A stretch of DNA of 64,000 bases, from positions 186,001 through 250,000 of the forward strand of contig JAEXFI010000012.1 of NCBI GenBank assembly GCA_023400235.1, read 5' to 3'. The position numbers and the translations under genes are program-made. Under the pieces are notes generated by a model, which saw only the letters and a program-made list of their open reading frames with translations, was not told the origin of the DNA and did not search any database. Shown here piece by piece: positions 1-8,080 of this stretch (its first letter is position 1; every line of letters starts with the position of its first letter). Source of the stretch: Bacillota bacterium (GTDB lineage Bacteria > Bacillota > Clostridia > Acetivibrionales > DSM-1351).

Positions 1-246
1 AGAATCTTCTGTCTTCAATTCCCGAACGGTCAGAAAGCGTTCCCAATAAAACTCCCATTCACCGCTGAGACTAAGAACCCCGTCCTGCCCGGGCTGCCAA
101 TCCAGCAGATCCAGCACACCTTTTTCAGGATGCAGTCTGCTGGAGTCCTTTCCTGAAAAGGCAATGGCACAGGCAAGGATCATCGCGCAGAAAAGTATAC
201 TGACAAGCAGTATGATCAGCCGCTTCTTATTTATCTTCTCTTTCAC
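1..246 (-). CDS. N-terminal part of a 7TMR-DISM-type membrane sensor (cut by window edge)
   Basis: A GTG start at 246 opens 82 codons that run off the left edge of the window. The GTG is preceded by AGAAGGTGATGCG, which gives a ribosome-binding site. Residues 1-8 are Lys-rich and are followed by a hydrophobic segment (about residues 9-30), so it is a signal anchor or signal peptide. It continues into a stretch ending with the motif LSGEWEFYWERFL. That motif is typical of the extracellular 7TMR-DISMED2 domain found in clostridial sensor histidine kinases, diguanylate cyclases and related receptors. The output domain lies outside the window, so the class of sensor cannot be told. The family call rests on one motif. 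Confidence 0.6.
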   Translation of the reverse strand, partial: MKEKINKKRLIILLVSILFCAMILACAIAFSGKDSSRLHPEKGVLDLLDWQPGQDGVLSLSGEWEFYWERFLTVRELKTEDS

Positions 247-777
247 CGCATCACCTTCTTTATTTTTTCGGACAGGAGATAAATGGCACAGCTAATGTGC
301 TTTATCAATTGCCGCATTTCTTTTCCGCCATCCGTTGAAATCGTACTTGCACAGGCTGGGAGCAGCATAACATACCCCTTATCAGTGCTCCTACAGCAAG
401 TTCCTTTTTATAATTATATATCACGTCACTTAACCACCACTTAACCGCTTTTAAAAAACACTTCATCCCATATACTAAGAATTAAGCATAACCAGTCCGG
501 CCGCCCTTATTTAATAGTTGGCCGTTCACCTCCTTTTGTATAATGTGTTTAAAACAACAAATCACACTTATATGGCAATTTTTATTAGGTGTTTTAACTG
601 CTTGATCCAAATATACACCTTTGCGCAGCGTGAATGTCAACATGTGTTTACGATGATAAAATAAACGTTTAGCATATATTTTTTACCTGCGGAGATATTT
701 TCTTTAACTTATACAACCATTAACACATAGTATGATAATAGCAATTTTATTGATTTTTAATGTGAAAAGAGGTTGTT
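247..777. other. Intergenic region between divergent genes
   Basis: This 531-bp AT-rich stretch separates the minus-strand sensor from the plus-strand ferritin-like gene and must hold both promoters. I see no open frame with coding character on either strand. A TATGATAAT box at about 731-739 is a plausible -10 for the downstream gene, but I could not pair it with a convincing -35. Sporulation-sigma control is possible and was not demonstrated. Confidence 0.5.
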
Positions 778-1443
778 ATGAGTTATACAAATCCCCACGG
801 ACATCCACAGGGCTTACCGGAAAAAGTTACAAACCTTCTGAGGCAGGTGATTATTGCAGAAATTGTTGCTATTAACGGGTATCAAAGGCATATCCTCACT
901 TCAAACATCCCAGCTGTAAACGAAGCCTGGTACCATATAATGCTTGATGAAAAAAGCCATTACATAATTGCACTTGATTTACTAAGAAAATATGACCCGG
1001 TTGAATACAAGTTTTTTATGACTCCCCATGAAATAAATCTTGGCTTGGAGGCAGTGCAAAATTCAGTAAATATATCAAAAACTCAAAATTCTCAATTTGT
1101 CTCAAGTACTCCCAACAGCTCCAACACTCAAAATCACCCTTACAGCACACCGAATCTGCAAAATACAAATTCCAGCAGCTCCCATGGTTCTGGAAGAAAA
1201 TCCGCTGCCTCCTCCCAGCAAAACCGTATGGTCACCTATGATAAGCTGTTGATTTTGAACAATGTGAGAGATGATATCAAGGGAGAACTTGAGGCCGTTA
1301 TCCTCTATGAGGATGAGATATCCCACATACAGCAAAAGGATATCCGCCACGCACTTCAAAAAATAATAGACGATGAAAAGGAGCATACCGAGCACCTTAC
1401 ACAGGTTTTATTCGCCTTTGATCCCGATCCCTATAAGGCTTGA
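778..1443 (+). CDS. Ferritin-like (rubrerythrin-superfamily) four-helix protein with Ser/Asn linker
   Basis: This 221-residue protein consists of two helical pairs separated by a low-complexity Ser/Asn/Gln/Thr linker (about residues 105-148). The first pair (about residues 15-75) has a Glu in EIVAIN and an EKSH motif. The second (about 155-215) has ELEAV and DEKEHTEHL. This Glu...ExxH spacing is the diiron ligand pattern of the ferritin/rubrerythrin superfamily, so a metal-binding or redox role in the cytosol is likely. There is no rubredoxin Cys domain and no signal peptide. The RBS AGAGG precedes the ATG at 778. The long polar linker is unusual for rubrerythrins and recalls spore-coat ferritin-like proteins such as CotJC or CotF relatives. 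The exact role is not known. Confidence 0.6.
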   Translation: MSYTNPHGHPQGLPEKVTNLLRQVIIAEIVAINGYQRHILTSNIPAVNEAWYHIMLDEKSHYIIALDLLRKYDPVEYKFFMTPHEINLGLEAVQNSVNISKTQNSQFVSSTPNSSNTQNHPYSTPNLQNTNSSSSHGSGRKSAASSQQNRMVTYDKLLILNNVRDDIKGELEAVILYEDEISHIQQKDIRHALQKIIDDEKEHTEHLTQVLFAFDPDPYKA

Positions 1444-1446
1444 TGC

Positions 1447-1599
1447 TCTAGCGGAAAGCTCCTTCTTGTAACCGGAGGAACTAAAGGAGGGATGGGCGAG
1501 GCAATTGTAAAGCGCCTTTCCCTCGCCGGAGGAACAGTCATCACCACCGCTCGCCATACCCCTGATGAGTTAAAGGACTCAGAATTATTTATTCAATTG
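1447..1599 (+). pseudogene. Remnant of a short-chain dehydrogenase/reductase (N-terminal Rossmann part)
   Basis: Directly after the ferritin-like gene an open frame encodes SGKLLLVTGGTKGGMG, the glycine-rich NAD(P)-binding motif of SDR enzymes. A second beta-alpha unit with TTARHTPDEL follows. No start codon or RBS lies in front of the first strand. Homology stops near 1600, where the frame runs into the end of the convergent AraC gene. An intact SDR has about 250 residues and only about 50 remain, so this is a decayed fragment with no active-site YxxxK. The frame stays open to 1680 only because it reads antisense to the neighbouring gene. Confidence 0.6.
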
Positions 1600-1625
1600 A
1601 AGGCGGCATTGTCCGTACCCTTTGA

Positions 1626-2594
1626 TTACGGCTTCCGCACCGGTCTGATATACTTGAAATACTTATCCGGATTAAAATAAAAGTAAGTTATTCTGCCTGG
1701 AGAGGTATCAAGGCAGTAGCCAGTGCCCTCAAAGTCAAAGGTTGCCATTGCCTTTTCAATCTTTTCCTCCACACTGCGATTTTCCTGCTCATAATCAAAC
1801 GGCCCATGTTCAAAAGCTATATACTTGGCCTCGGGAACATCAATCATAAGCATTTGAGGTGGTACTTCGCCATTATAATCAGAAGGAAGTCTTACCCCAT
1901 AACACTCTGTGCGTGGGATACCCCAATCACATAGTCTGCCCTCCGGGTCATTAATATACGCCATGATCTGACCGCTGCAGCCATTTGCTTCGCTCCCGCC
2001 ATCGTCATCCAGCTTGCCTTTGATACTGTCCAGCAAGCCGCAGATTGTTTCGCTGTCCTGGCCCGGAATAAGATTTTGCTTTTGCCAAAAATCCCAATAT
2101 CCATTACTCTCATAGTTTTTAATGTGCAAAAATTTGTGTGCGGGAATAGTTACTAAATAACATTTTACATCCTCAGAAGATTTTATCATCCCAATCTCTC
2201 CCAATCCTAACAAGTAGCGGTCGAAGGGGTTTATCTTTGTACGAAGCACCACAGGCTTGGGCTTTTTCCGGTATTCACTGGGAGTTACACCGTATGTCAC
2301 CTTGAAAGCTCTGGTAAAGGCTTCATGTGATGAAAAACCATAATCAAAAGCAATATCAATCAGGCTTTTTTCACTATCTCTGACCTCTTTTAGCGAGAAG
2401 GCTAATTTTCTTTGCCTCAGATAATCCCGAAATTGCATACCCGATATTTCTTTGAATTTTCTCGTAGTATAAAATTCGGAATAACCCAGCCTGCGAGAAA
2501 GAAAGCTCAGTGTCAAGGCTTCATCCTTGTAATTCTTAATGCACTTGTCAATTTCATCAACGATTATTTGAATTTGCTTATGCCACTGATACAT
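1626..2594 (-). CDS. AraC-family transcriptional regulator with GyrI-like effector domain
   Basis: An N-terminal AraC-type double helix-turn-helix (about residues 10-105) includes the second-HTH signature IAFDYGFSSHEAFTRAFK and the following VTPSEYRK. The C-terminal half (about 140-320) resembles the GyrI-like/AraC effector-binding domain with its AFEHGPFD stretch. That domain binds small amphipathic or cationic molecules in Rob- and SbmC-type regulators. The chosen ATG at 2594 has GAGG 11 nt upstream; a GTG four codons earlier is the alternative. It is likely a ligand-responsive activator of a nearby stress or efflux gene. Its immediate neighbours are decayed fragments, so the target cannot be inferred. 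Confidence 0.75.
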   Translation of the reverse strand: MYQWHKQIQIIVDEIDKCIKNYKDEALTLSFLSRRLGYSEFYTTRKFKEISGMQFRDYLRQRKLAFSLKEVRDSEKSLIDIAFDYGFSSHEAFTRAFKVTYGVTPSEYRKKPKPVVLRTKINPFDRYLLGLGEIGMIKSSEDVKCYLVTIPAHKFLHIKNYESNGYWDFWQKQNLIPGQDSETICGLLDSIKGKLDDDGGSEANGCSGQIMAYINDPEGRLCDWGIPRTECYGVRLPSDYNGEVPPQMLMIDVPEAKYIAFEHGPFDYEQENRSVEEKIEKAMATFDFEGTGYCLDTSPGRITYFYFNPDKYFKYIRPVRKP

Positions 2595-2705
2595 TCGTAC
2601 GTCCACCTCGTTTCAACCGCTCTATAGCCATTATAAGGCAATGGAAATTGCACTGCTTGATTTTACTTGCGGAAAAAGCAATATATTTTAATATCTCGAT
2701 TTTAA

Positions 2706-3119
2706 CTAAATAATCCTTACTATATGCCGGGATATTCTTGGATACTTTTCAATCACAGCGAAATCATGACTGGGTAAAGGAATAATGCCCTCATTATGTA
2801 CCTGCTTGATAAACTCCATATTCTTTTCTAAACTATGCACAATTCCATTTGGAAGCTGCCTTTCAAAATTATCCAGCAAATATGTCTCATCTCCTGAGAT
2901 GACAAACTTTTCTTCTCCAGCACTAAAATAGATGACAGCTGACCCTTTCGTATGTCCGCTGATTACCCTAAAACAAAATGGGCCTGCTTCAAATACATCT
3001 TCAACAAGCTGAATTTTTGATGTTTGCATTAGTTGACCTGCGAGCTTGGGGTATTCATTTTGAATCTCCTTCCACGCAGCTGTTGAAACTATTATTTCTG
3101 CTCCTTGGTACAAATTCAC
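2706..3119 (-). pseudogene. C-terminal fragment of a metallo-beta-lactamase-fold hydrolase
   Basis: The 137-residue frame carries the late motifs of the metallo-beta-lactamase fold: SGHTKGSAVIYF (third metal-ligand region), the SGDETYL strand with its bridging Asp, and PLPSHDF near the end. The N-terminal half with HxHxDH is absent. An in-frame stop (3132-3134) lies five codons before the first usable GTG at 3119. The fragment directly abuts, in another frame, the end of a broken serine-hydrolase gene, so the two look joined by a deletion. Without the HxHxDH ligands it should be inactive. AttM/AiiA-type lactonases are the closest relatives I can suggest. Confidence 0.6.
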
Positions 3120-4101
3120 TGCTTGTGGATTTTAAAGAGTAAGCGCAATTAGCCTTTTTTGCAATTATATCATTTGTAACGGGTATTGTTATTGGAACAG
3201 CTAAACTTAAAACAATTACAAGCACAGTAAATACTGGTAATATGGCATAAAATGCCTTTCTGCTTTTTCGTGTTAGAAATGTCAGCAGACACACTATGGT
3301 AAAGAAAACTAAAAAGACTACCAAAACCTTTGATAGAAAAATAAATAAAAGGAATAGTGCATTAATAACGAATGCTGCCAAAACAGCAACAATAAAACTG
3401 ATTCTTAATGAAAAATACTTGAATTTCGTTACTCTTCCGATGAAGGCTCCTAATAAAAACAGGAGGCAAAATGCCACAATAAAAATAAGTAATGAAAAAA
3501 GTATAGCAGATGAAAGCTTCATATAAGGTACTACCGTTTTCGCTTTCTCATATGTACTGTTTTGCATTCCCAATGGGTTAAATACATATTCTTCAGCAGC
3601 TTGTTCCATTGATAACCCGCTAACACTCTCAATGACGCTTTGCAAATAAATATAACCCACGCCGGAGTATCTAAACTCCTCTCCAGGAGAAGAATACAAT
3701 TTTTTGTCAATTCCAAGTTCATATGATGGAGAAAAACCAGCTGTATGTGAAAGCAATTGCCTTACAGTTATGTCGTTAAGTCTTTTATCGGTTGTCAATA
3801 AATCAGCAGGCAGATAATTCATAATTTTGCTATCCAGGCTGAGCTTTCCTTCATCAATAAGTGAAAGGGTTATATACGCAGCAACTAATTTTCCATTTGA
3901 AGCCAATTCATAAACAGATGTTTCGGTTATCCCTGTACTAAAATTCTCAAACGTAGTCTTTCCATCTTCTGAATATGCAATAGAACAAGCATTAATTTTA
4001 CTTTCGTTAACAATTGATTCTACTGATTCAGCCCTGAGATCAGATAATGAAGTAGAATAAAATAAAAGTATTAATACAAAGAGTACTAGGATTTTTTTCA
4101 T
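3120..4101 (-). pseudogene. Truncated serine beta-lactamase/PBP4*-like hydrolase with C-terminal membrane helices
   Basis: The ATG at 4101 has AAGGAG upstream and overlaps the TetR stop as ATGA, so the pair is translationally coupled. Residues 1-25 form a signal peptide. The class C beta-lactamase SxxK motif is visible as SNGK (about residues 68-71), and QLLSHTAGF and PLGM follow. The sequence then jumps after about residue 195 to a block of four hydrophobic helices. The late transpeptidase half with the K/HxG motif is missing, an in-frame internal deletion of roughly 100-130 residues. The YxN motif is also degenerate (YSG). At about 3120 the frame collapses into the metallo-hydrolase fragment; the open frame continues by chance to 3055. 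Probably non-functional as a hydrolase. Confidence 0.6.
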
Positions 4102-4790
4102 ATGTTGTCTCCTTCTTGTACAGGACATTGCTTGCCCAGTAGTGTCAGCGTACTGATATAAAGACTTTTTATTAATTGCTTTTCATCAAAGACAATAAGT
4201 GGTGGCGTTTCTGTTGCCGGCAGATAGCATTTCGTAAGTGTCACATCTCGTATTATCCCGTCAAAAGCGGCTATAACAAAAGCAAAAACCTCTTTCAAAG
4301 GCAAAATTGGAGTAAAATATCCCGATTCGGTTTGTTCAAATAGCAAGGTGTACATTTTTTGTGATAAATATTCAAATACTGTTATCGACTCAACATTTTT
4401 AGTGATTTTATCTCTTCTTTTAGAGTCATGAGCAAAAAAAGTTCCCAATTCAAATAGGATTTTATTATAACTAATCAGCATATCAGAAAAATAAAGCTCA
4501 GAAAAAGAAAAAAGATTAAGTAAAATCGTTTCGGGTGAATCCTTCGACTCCACTAAAGCATTAATTTGTTCAATATAGTTTTTTTGCGCATTGGCTCGAT
4601 TGATAAGCGCAGCAAATACTTCATCAATATCAGAAAAGTACTTATAGACACCTCCTTGGCTCATTCCTGATTCGGATATGATATCAGACATCTTCACATC
4701 ATACACAGGCTTATGATTACATATCTGTAAAGCAATATCCAGTAGTTTATTTTTTTTTTCTTGATAGTAACCTTCTTTGACTTTAGGCAT
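4098..4790 (-). CDS. TetR/AcrR-family transcriptional regulator
   Basis: This protein of about 230 residues has an N-terminal TetR helix-turn-helix (about residues 10-60) with ALQIC, DIISESGMSQGGVYKYF and the trailing DIDEVF, which is diagnostic for the family. The rest is the helical ligand/dimerisation domain, with no specific subfamily recognised. The ATG at 4790 is preferred to the upstream alternative because GGAG lies 7 nt upstream. The stop overlaps the start of the hydrolase gene (ATGA), so the regulator and that gene form one unit. Two copies of a GACAAT-xxTGTC operator-like sequence lie just upstream, which suggests autorepression. Confidence 0.85.
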   Translation of the reverse strand: MPKVKEGYYQEKKNKLLDIALQICNHKPVYDVKMSDIISESGMSQGGVYKYFSDIDEVFAALINRANAQKNYIEQINALVESKDSPETILLNLFSFSELYFSDMLISYNKILFELGTFFAHDSKRRDKITKNVESITVFEYLSQKMYTLLFEQTESGYFTPILPLKEVFAFVIAAFDGIIRDVTLTKCYLPATETPPLIVFDEKQLIKSLYISTLTLLGKQCPVQEGDNI

Positions 4791-4809
4791 ATCTTTTCTC
4801 CAAATAAAC

Positions 4810-4879
4810 GACAATGTTGTCTTTTTATAAGGATATCATATATTATCTGGACAAACAATACGAAAACGACAATAGTGTC
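4810..4879. promoter_or_regulatory. Two copies of a TetR operator-like dyad
   Basis: GACAATGTTGTC (4810-4821) and GACAATAGTGTC (4868-4879) share the context AACGACAAT..TGTCTTTTT and lie 58 bp apart. The first is 20 bp upstream of the TetR start codon. The arms (GACAA/TTGTC and GACA/TGTC) are inverted repeats of the size bound by TetR dimers. Autoregulation is inferred from position only. Confidence 0.5.
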
Positions 4880-5098
4880 TTTTTTCTTCTATTCACATAA
4901 AATAGTTTTTAGCTCCAAAGGATTTTGCCTAAAGTCTTTAGAACTATGCCGAACCAGCAGACTTTACCCTGTAACCTTGAACCAAATCACTTGGGGTATG
5001 TGTGAAATAATCCAGTTTTTCATTGATACTCTCACGTCTTGACTTTAACTCATATTCAACCCCGAAAACCATTTTGTCTTTCGCTGGACACGCGCAGC

Positions 5099-5124
5099 AA
5101 AAAAGGCCCTTTCGGGCCTTTTTT
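5099..5124. terminator. Rho-independent terminator (bidirectional)
   Basis: AAAAAAGGCCCT-TTCG-GGGCCTTTTTT-type hairpin with a T-run on either strand. It lies 2 bp past the SASP stop. Confidence 0.85.
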
Positions 5125-5126
5125 GC

Positions 5127-5327
5127 TTACTTCATATTCTTTTCCGCATATTCAATCATCTTTTTTACCATGTTTCCGCCGATTTTCCCTGCATCTCTGG
5201 CTGTAATGTCTCCATTATAGCCCTTCTTCAGTTCAATTCCCTCTTCGGCAGCAATTTCATATTTCAGTTTGTCAAGCTTGTTTGCTGCTTCAGGCACCAG
5301 AGTTTTATTACTGTTGTTTTCTCCCAT
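5127..5327 (-). CDS. Alpha/beta-type small acid-soluble spore protein
   Basis: This 66-residue protein coats and protects DNA in the forespore. The family signatures are present: LKYEIAAEEGIEL in the first half, containing the GPR germination-protease cleavage region, and the C-terminal DNA-binding block GKIGGNMVKKMI. The ATG at 5327 is chosen because AAGGGG lies 9 nt upstream and family members begin just before this point. The longer frame adds a non-homologous 14-residue extension. It is monocistronic, with a strong terminator immediately downstream. Expression under sigma-G is expected for the family; I did not identify the promoter elements. Confidence 0.92.
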   Translation of the reverse strand: MGENNSNKTLVPEAANKLDKLKYEIAAEEGIELKKGYNGDITARDAGKIGGNMVKKMIEYAEKNMK

Positions 5328-5424
5328 AAAGCATCGCCCCTTCTGAAATATAATTATCCTTTCGGACAATAATAGTATATGATTTTTTTCCTCAAATAAT
5401 CTGAAAATTTCTTGAAAAATTCAG

Positions 5425-6168
5425 TTAAGGAATGCCCGCCTTTACCATTTTGGCACCACGGCTGAAAAATTCATGCTGGTTGCCTTCCTGTATCAGTTTC
5501 CATACCCTTTCATTATCAATAACTGTGGTTCCGGCCAGAAGCTTTATGCCATACTTGAAAAGGCCGGAATACATAGGTGTACTGGGACCTACCAGAACCA
5601 CAAAGGAATTTCTGCTCAGCTCAAGCAGCCGGGGAAGCGTTTTGTTTATAAGTGTGGTGGCAGTAATAAACACATAATCCTGCTGCGGCAAAATATACTC
5701 ACAGGAAGGGTCCGGAATATCTCCTGCCGCAGGTTTTCTCTCAAGTATGGATAGGCTGCAGATATCCCTGAAGTTCTCAAGTCCTCTGAAATGACCGATA
5801 ACTGCGACCTTCTTCCCTGCTATTTCATCCTTCATGTAGTCAAAAACATTTGTCTGCTCCTGGGCTTCCGGCGGAACCTTACATATTCCTGCCACCTTGT
5901 CCGGCTTGTTCAGCACAGAATTTATTGCGGCCAGCCCCAGTGCCGCTTCATAATTATTCCAGGATTTTATAAGCCTCGCTATTTCATGTACAGGCTTACC
6001 GGCTATATTTCCGTGCCCTGCCGGAAAAGCCGCTCCTTCCCTGGGTGTCATTGCCATTCCCACACCGCCAGAGGAGCCTACCAGAAACCAGTGCAGTCCA
6101 GCTAGAAACCTGTCCACAATAATATCCTCCGGTATGGAATTAACTAATTCGTCATATATCTCCCACAT
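5425..6168 (-). CDS. DUF364/DUF4213 putative heavy-metal chelation protein
   Basis: A 247-residue protein matching the DUF4213-DUF364 pair. The first half (about 1-85) contains GSSGGVGMAMTPREG and the NNYEAALGLAAINSVLN block. The second half is a Rossmann-like DUF364 domain with VAVIGHFRG, ILPQQDYVFITATTLINKTLP and VVLVGPSTPM. Members are annotated as putative heavy-metal chelation proteins and are often encoded next to FecBCD-type transporters. Here it is the last gene of an eight-gene minus-strand operon, 13 bp after the FecE-like ATPase. AAGGG lies 5 nt before the ATG. The metal is unknown; the role is inferred from family and context. Confidence 0.75.
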   Translation of the reverse strand: MWEIYDELVNSIPEDIIVDRFLAGLHWFLVGSSGGVGMAMTPREGAAFPAGHGNIAGKPVHEIARLIKSWNNYEAALGLAAINSVLNKPDKVAGICKVPPEAQEQTNVFDYMKDEIAGKKVAVIGHFRGLENFRDICSLSILERKPAAGDIPDPSCEYILPQQDYVFITATTLINKTLPRLLELSRNSFVVLVGPSTPMYSGLFKYGIKLLAGTTVIDNERVWKLIQEGNQHEFFSRGAKMVKAGIP

Positions 6169-6181
6169 ATTTTCCCTTTCG

Positions 6182-6964
6182 TCAGTTCAACAGTGGAATG
6201 CAGGCTTTTACCGTGCTTCCCTTATTATTGCTTACTGAAGTTATTTTTACATTTATACCATAGGCTGCTTTGAGATTTTCCTCTGTCACTACCTGGTCAG
6301 GACTGCCCACTGTAAACACATTATCCCTTTGTATTAACGCTACCTTTGTGGAGCAAAGAAATACCTGGTTTGGAAAATGAGAAGTAAGAATAACCCCCAG
6401 CCCTTTTTCCGCCAGCCTGTTAATTTGCTCCAGCACCCTTATCTGATTTCCGAAGTCCAGGTTGGAGGTGGGCTCGTCCATTATGAGTATTTCCGGCTGC
6501 TGTGCCAGTGCCCTGGCTATAAGCACCATCTGTCTTTCTCCTCCGCTGATTTCAGTGTAAATCCGGTCCCTTAAAAAATCTATCCCCAGTGTATTCAAAG
6601 CCTTTTCCGCTATATCCGTGTCCGCTCTGGAGGGTGAGGCAAAGGCTCCTATGTGAGCCGTCCTTCCCATGGTTACAACCTCCAGTACGGTAAATGGGAA
6701 GGGAGGAGTGTGTGCCTGGGGTACATAGCCGATTGCCCTGGCAATGGCTCTCTTGGGAAGTCTGCTCATATCCGCTCCATCCAGAAGTACCTGTCCCCCC
6801 ATCAGCTCCAGAAACCCAAGTATGCTCTTGAACAGGGTGGTTTTGCCCACTCCGTTGGGCCCCAGCAAACACAGTATTTCTCCTGATTGGACCGCCAGAG
6901 ATATATTCTCCACAACCTTTTTGCTGCCATAGCCGCAGACTGCAGCTTTTACCTCAAGAATCAT
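6182..6964 (-). CDS. FecE-type ABC transporter ATP-binding protein
   Basis: A 260-residue ATPase for an iron-siderophore/cobalamin-type importer. It has Walker A GPNGVGKTT (about residues 37-45), Q-loop VPQAH, signature SGGERQMVLIARAL, Walker B ILIMDEPTS and the switch His in LTSHFP. The ATG at 6964 overlaps the permease stop (ATGA) and has GAGGGG upstream, which favours it over the ATG two codons earlier. It pairs with the FecCD permease and FecB-like lipoprotein just upstream. The substrate (iron chelate, corrinoid or other metal complex) cannot be read from sequence. Confidence 0.9.
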   Translation of the reverse strand: MILEVKAAVCGYGSKKVVENISLAVQSGEILCLLGPNGVGKTTLFKSILGFLELMGGQVLLDGADMSRLPKRAIARAIGYVPQAHTPPFPFTVLEVVTMGRTAHIGAFASPSRADTDIAEKALNTLGIDFLRDRIYTEISGGERQMVLIARALAQQPEILIMDEPTSNLDFGNQIRVLEQINRLAEKGLGVILTSHFPNQVFLCSTKVALIQRDNVFTVGSPDQVVTEENLKAAYGINVKITSVSNNKGSTVKACIPLLN

Positions 6965-8067
6965 ATCCATCCCCTCTTTCCCCTTAGTAAAAGGTAAATA
7001 AAAAACGGTGCGCCAATAATGGAGGTCAGTATTCCCAGCGGAATCTCCAGAGGAAAAGCGCTTCTGGCTACATCGTCAACCAGCAGCAGAAAGGTACTGC
7101 CTGCCAGAAAAGATGCAGGCAGGAGGACCTTATAATTCGGTCCTACCAGCATTCTGGCCAGGTGCGGTATTATCAGTCCTATCCAGCCGATCATTCCGCA
7201 GACGGAAACCGAAGCCGCCGTCAGCAAGGTTGAGCATATAATTATTACTGCTCTTAGTCTTCCGGTCTCTATACCCAGGGCCTTTGCCTCCTCCTCACCA
7301 AAGGACAGCACATTGAGCTTCCATCTCAGAAGCAGCAGCGGTACCATTCCTATGGTAATAGGTATTGCAATCATCCTCACATCAGCCATTGATATTGAGT
7401 TCAAGCCGCCCATGAGCCAGAAGGTTATTGCAGGCAGCTTGCTGTATGGATCTGCCAGGTATTTTGTAATGGATATAAAGGATGAAAACAGGGTTGATAC
7501 TACCATACCTGTCAAGACTAATACCAACAGTGCATTGTTGTTTCTGCCTATTATGGAGCTTAAAAGGAAGGTCAGCCCCACAGCCGCCAGTCCAAACAGG
7601 AACGAAGCCAGTTGTATGCCTGCTATACCCAGTGACAGCAATATTCCCAGCGCTGCGCCAAAACCTGCACCTGCCGATGCCCCAAGGATGTCGGGGGATA
7701 CCATGGGATTTTTAAAAAGTCCCTGATATGAAGCTCCCGACACTGATAAAGCACTGCCCACAAGCATTGCAGCAGCAATCCTTGGTATTCGCACCTTGAA
7801 AATCACGGTCTCAATTGCGGAGGGTATTGCCCCGGCAGCAGCGTCAGAGCCCGTCAGTTTTGAAAAAAGCAGTTGAATTACTTCATTTACCGGAATACTA
7901 TATCTTCCCATGGAAAAGGATATTACTACCGCTATTACCGGCAGGAGCACCAAAACAGCCATCACCCTGTACCTTTTCAGTAGAGCCGGCACCCAGGAAT
8001 CGCCTTTTACCGCTTCACTTCCCCCAGGCTTCCTGGCTGTAGCCTCAATATTTTCATATGTCTGCAT
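6961..8067 (-). CDS. FecCD-family ABC transporter permease
   Basis: A membrane permease of the BtuC/FecCD family, about 368 residues with about nine or ten hydrophobic helices. Family hallmarks are visible: RIPR after the first helix, ALSVSGASYQGLFKNPMVSPDILGASAGAGFGAALG, LVLTGMVVSTL, FWLMGGL, and near the end GMIGWIGLIIPHLARMLVG. The ATG at 8067 is chosen for AGGTGG at suitable spacing; the longer frame would overlap the lipoprotein gene. The N-terminus has about 45 polar residues before the first helix, longer than usual. It sits between the lipoprotein and the ATPase genes and completes an importer. Confidence 0.9.
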   Translation of the reverse strand: MQTYENIEATARKPGGSEAVKGDSWVPALLKRYRVMAVLVLLPVIAVVISFSMGRYSIPVNEVIQLLFSKLTGSDAAAGAIPSAIETVIFKVRIPRIAAAMLVGSALSVSGASYQGLFKNPMVSPDILGASAGAGFGAALGILLSLGIAGIQLASFLFGLAAVGLTFLLSSIIGRNNNALLVLVLTGMVVSTLFSSFISITKYLADPYSKLPAITFWLMGGLNSISMADVRMIAIPITIGMVPLLLLRWKLNVLSFGEEEAKALGIETGRLRAVIIICSTLLTAASVSVCGMIGWIGLIIPHLARMLVGPNYKVLLPASFLAGSTFLLLVDDVARSAFPLEIPLGILTSIIGAPFFIYLLLRGKRGWI

Positions 8068-8080
8068 AGGACACACCACC

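Noticed and set aside
1102..1395. 97-residue antisense frame in the ferritin-like gene
   Set aside because: Shadow of the real gene; hydrophobic only because of codon complement.
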